Below, in pieces: positions 5,240 through 5,980 of a stretch of DNA of 5,980 nt (its first letter is position 1; every line of letters begins with the position of its first letter). Made by a program: the position numbers and the translations under genes. The DNA is taken from contig JASHXZ010000611.1 in NCBI GenBank assembly GCA_030043285.1, forward strand, positions 1-5,980, in the 5' to 3' direction. The notes beneath the pieces are model-generated. The model made no database searches. It had not been told where the DNA came from and saw nothing but the letters and a program-made list of their open reading frames with translations. This stretch comes from Xanthobacteraceae bacterium (lineage in GTDB: Bacteria > Pseudomonadota > Alphaproteobacteria > Rhizobiales > Xanthobacteraceae).

Positions 5240-5980
5240 ATGCATGTCCTTCGTGCGGCGCGATTGCTGGCGGCCTTGCTCGGCTTCGCCGTTGTCGCGG
5301 CACTGGCGCAGGCGCAGACGTTTCCGAACCGAACGATCCGGATCATCGTGCCTTATCCGCCCGGCGGCAGCATCGATCTAACCGGGAGGGTCATCGCCAA
5401 GAACCTGCAGGAGCGCGTCGGACAAAGCGTCGTCGTGGAAAACAAGCCCGGCGCCAATGCGGCGATCGGCATCGACGATCTGATGCGCAGCGCTCCGGAC
5501 GGCCACACGCTCATCATCCTCTCGGACAGCCCGGTCACGATCAATCCGCACCTGTCGCACGTCAATTACGATCCGCTGGCGGACCTCGTGCCGATCAGCC
5601 GGGTGGTGCGGAGCCCGCTCATTCTGGCCGCCAATGCCAAGTCGGGCATCGCCTCGATTGCCGATCTCGTCGCCGCCGCGAAAGCAAAGCCCTTGAGCAT
5701 CGGCGTTTCGGCGCTCGGCTCGACGTCCTATTTCGCCGGCGAATTGCTCAAGCGCAGCCTCGGGCTCGCCATCCAAGCCGTGCCCTATCGCGGCGGCGCG
5801 CCGGCCGCGGTTGCGGTCGCGGCCGGCGAGGTGCCGCTGATCTTCACCGACAGCGCCGCGATCCTGCCGATGATCAAGGCCGGCAAGGTTGTCGCTCTGG
5901 GCATCTCCGAGCCGGAGCGCTCGCGGGCCATGCCGGACATTCCGACCTTGCGCGAAGCGGGCGTGCCCGGCTTTGCCGCC
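5240..5980 (+). CDS. Bug/TctC-family periplasmic solute-binding protein, 3' end cut by the window
   Basis: Extracytoplasmic receptor of the tripartite tricarboxylate transporter type (TctC/Bug). It would bind a carboxylate or related small organic solute in the periplasm for uptake by TctAB-type membrane proteins, or act as an orphan sensor. The visible 247 residues are about three quarters of the usual 320-330. A Sec signal peptide (basic MHVLRAAR, hydrophobic core 9-22, cleavage probably after A23 or A25 in ALAQAQ) precedes the family opening FPNRTIRIIVPYPPGGSID at 28-46, whose PGGxxD loop carries the ligand-side Asp46. Further family marks are VVVENKPGANAAIGIDDLMRSAPDGHTL, the TINPHL segment, the VPYRGGAPA loop and the terminal MPDIPTLREAGVPGF signature. 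No frameshift is visible and the frame is open to the last base. No transporter membrane subunits are in the window; orphan bug genes are common in bacteria with many copies. It follows the chemoreceptor by 93 bp. Family is secure; the ligand is unknown. Confidence 0.95.
   Translation, partial: MHVLRAARLLAALLGFAVVAALAQAQTFPNRTIRIIVPYPPGGSIDLTGRVIAKNLQERVGQSVVVENKPGANAAIGIDDLMRSAPDGHTLIILSDSPVTINPHLSHVNYDPLADLVPISRVVRSPLILAANAKSGIASIADLVAAAKAKPLSIGVSALGSTSYFAGELLKRSLGLAIQAVPYRGGAPAAVAVAAGEVPLIFTDSAAILPMIKAGKVVALGISEPERSRAMPDIPTLREAGVPGFAA

Overview
The window is GC-rich DNA with strong G/C preference at third codon positions. It looks like an alphaproteobacterium, probably of the Bradyrhizobiaceae/Xanthobacteraceae type (Hyphomicrobiales). 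The reasons are the codon use, a chemoreceptor with an alphaproteobacterial-style C-terminus and no receptor-tail pentapeptide, and a Bug-type (TctC) binding protein, a family greatly expanded in such soil bacteria. This placement is inference; there is no rRNA or other marker gene here.

Layout, all on the + strand: (1) positions 1-1396, a glutamine-synthetase-family ligase lacking only its extreme N-terminus; (2) 1397-1569, a 173-bp gap with a TTGACA box, a near-perfect dyad just behind it and a second hairpin, which together look like a regulated promoter; (3) 1570-2922, a complete flavin-dependent monooxygenase of the NtaA/SnaA/DszA/DmoA class; (4) 2923-3115, a 193-bp gap holding a doubtful 44-codon reading frame and two inverted repeats; (5) 3116-5146, a complete two-TM methyl-accepting chemotaxis protein with a helical, NIT-like periplasmic domain; (6) 5147-5239, a short gap with a strong stem-loop directly before the next ribosome binding site; (7) 5240-5980, the first 247 residues of a periplasmic Bug/TctC solute-binding protein that runs off the window.

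Read together, the genes suggest a nutrient-scavenging or catabolic neighbourhood. A periplasmic binding protein would collect an organic acid or related solute, a GS-like ligase could activate an amine or carboxylate by gamma-glutamylation or a similar ATP-dependent amide bond formation, a reduced-flavin monooxygenase could oxidise a C-N or C-S bond, and a chemoreceptor could steer the cell. No substrate can be named from sequence. No flavin reductase, transporter membrane subunit or regulator gene lies inside the window. The gene families are all known. The least ordinary items are the promoter/operator architecture at 1425-1476, the divergent NIT-like sensor domain, the possible gene remnant at 2928-3062 and the stem-loop at 5198-5223. 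I found no RNA genes, insertion sequences, CRISPR arrays or clearly new system.
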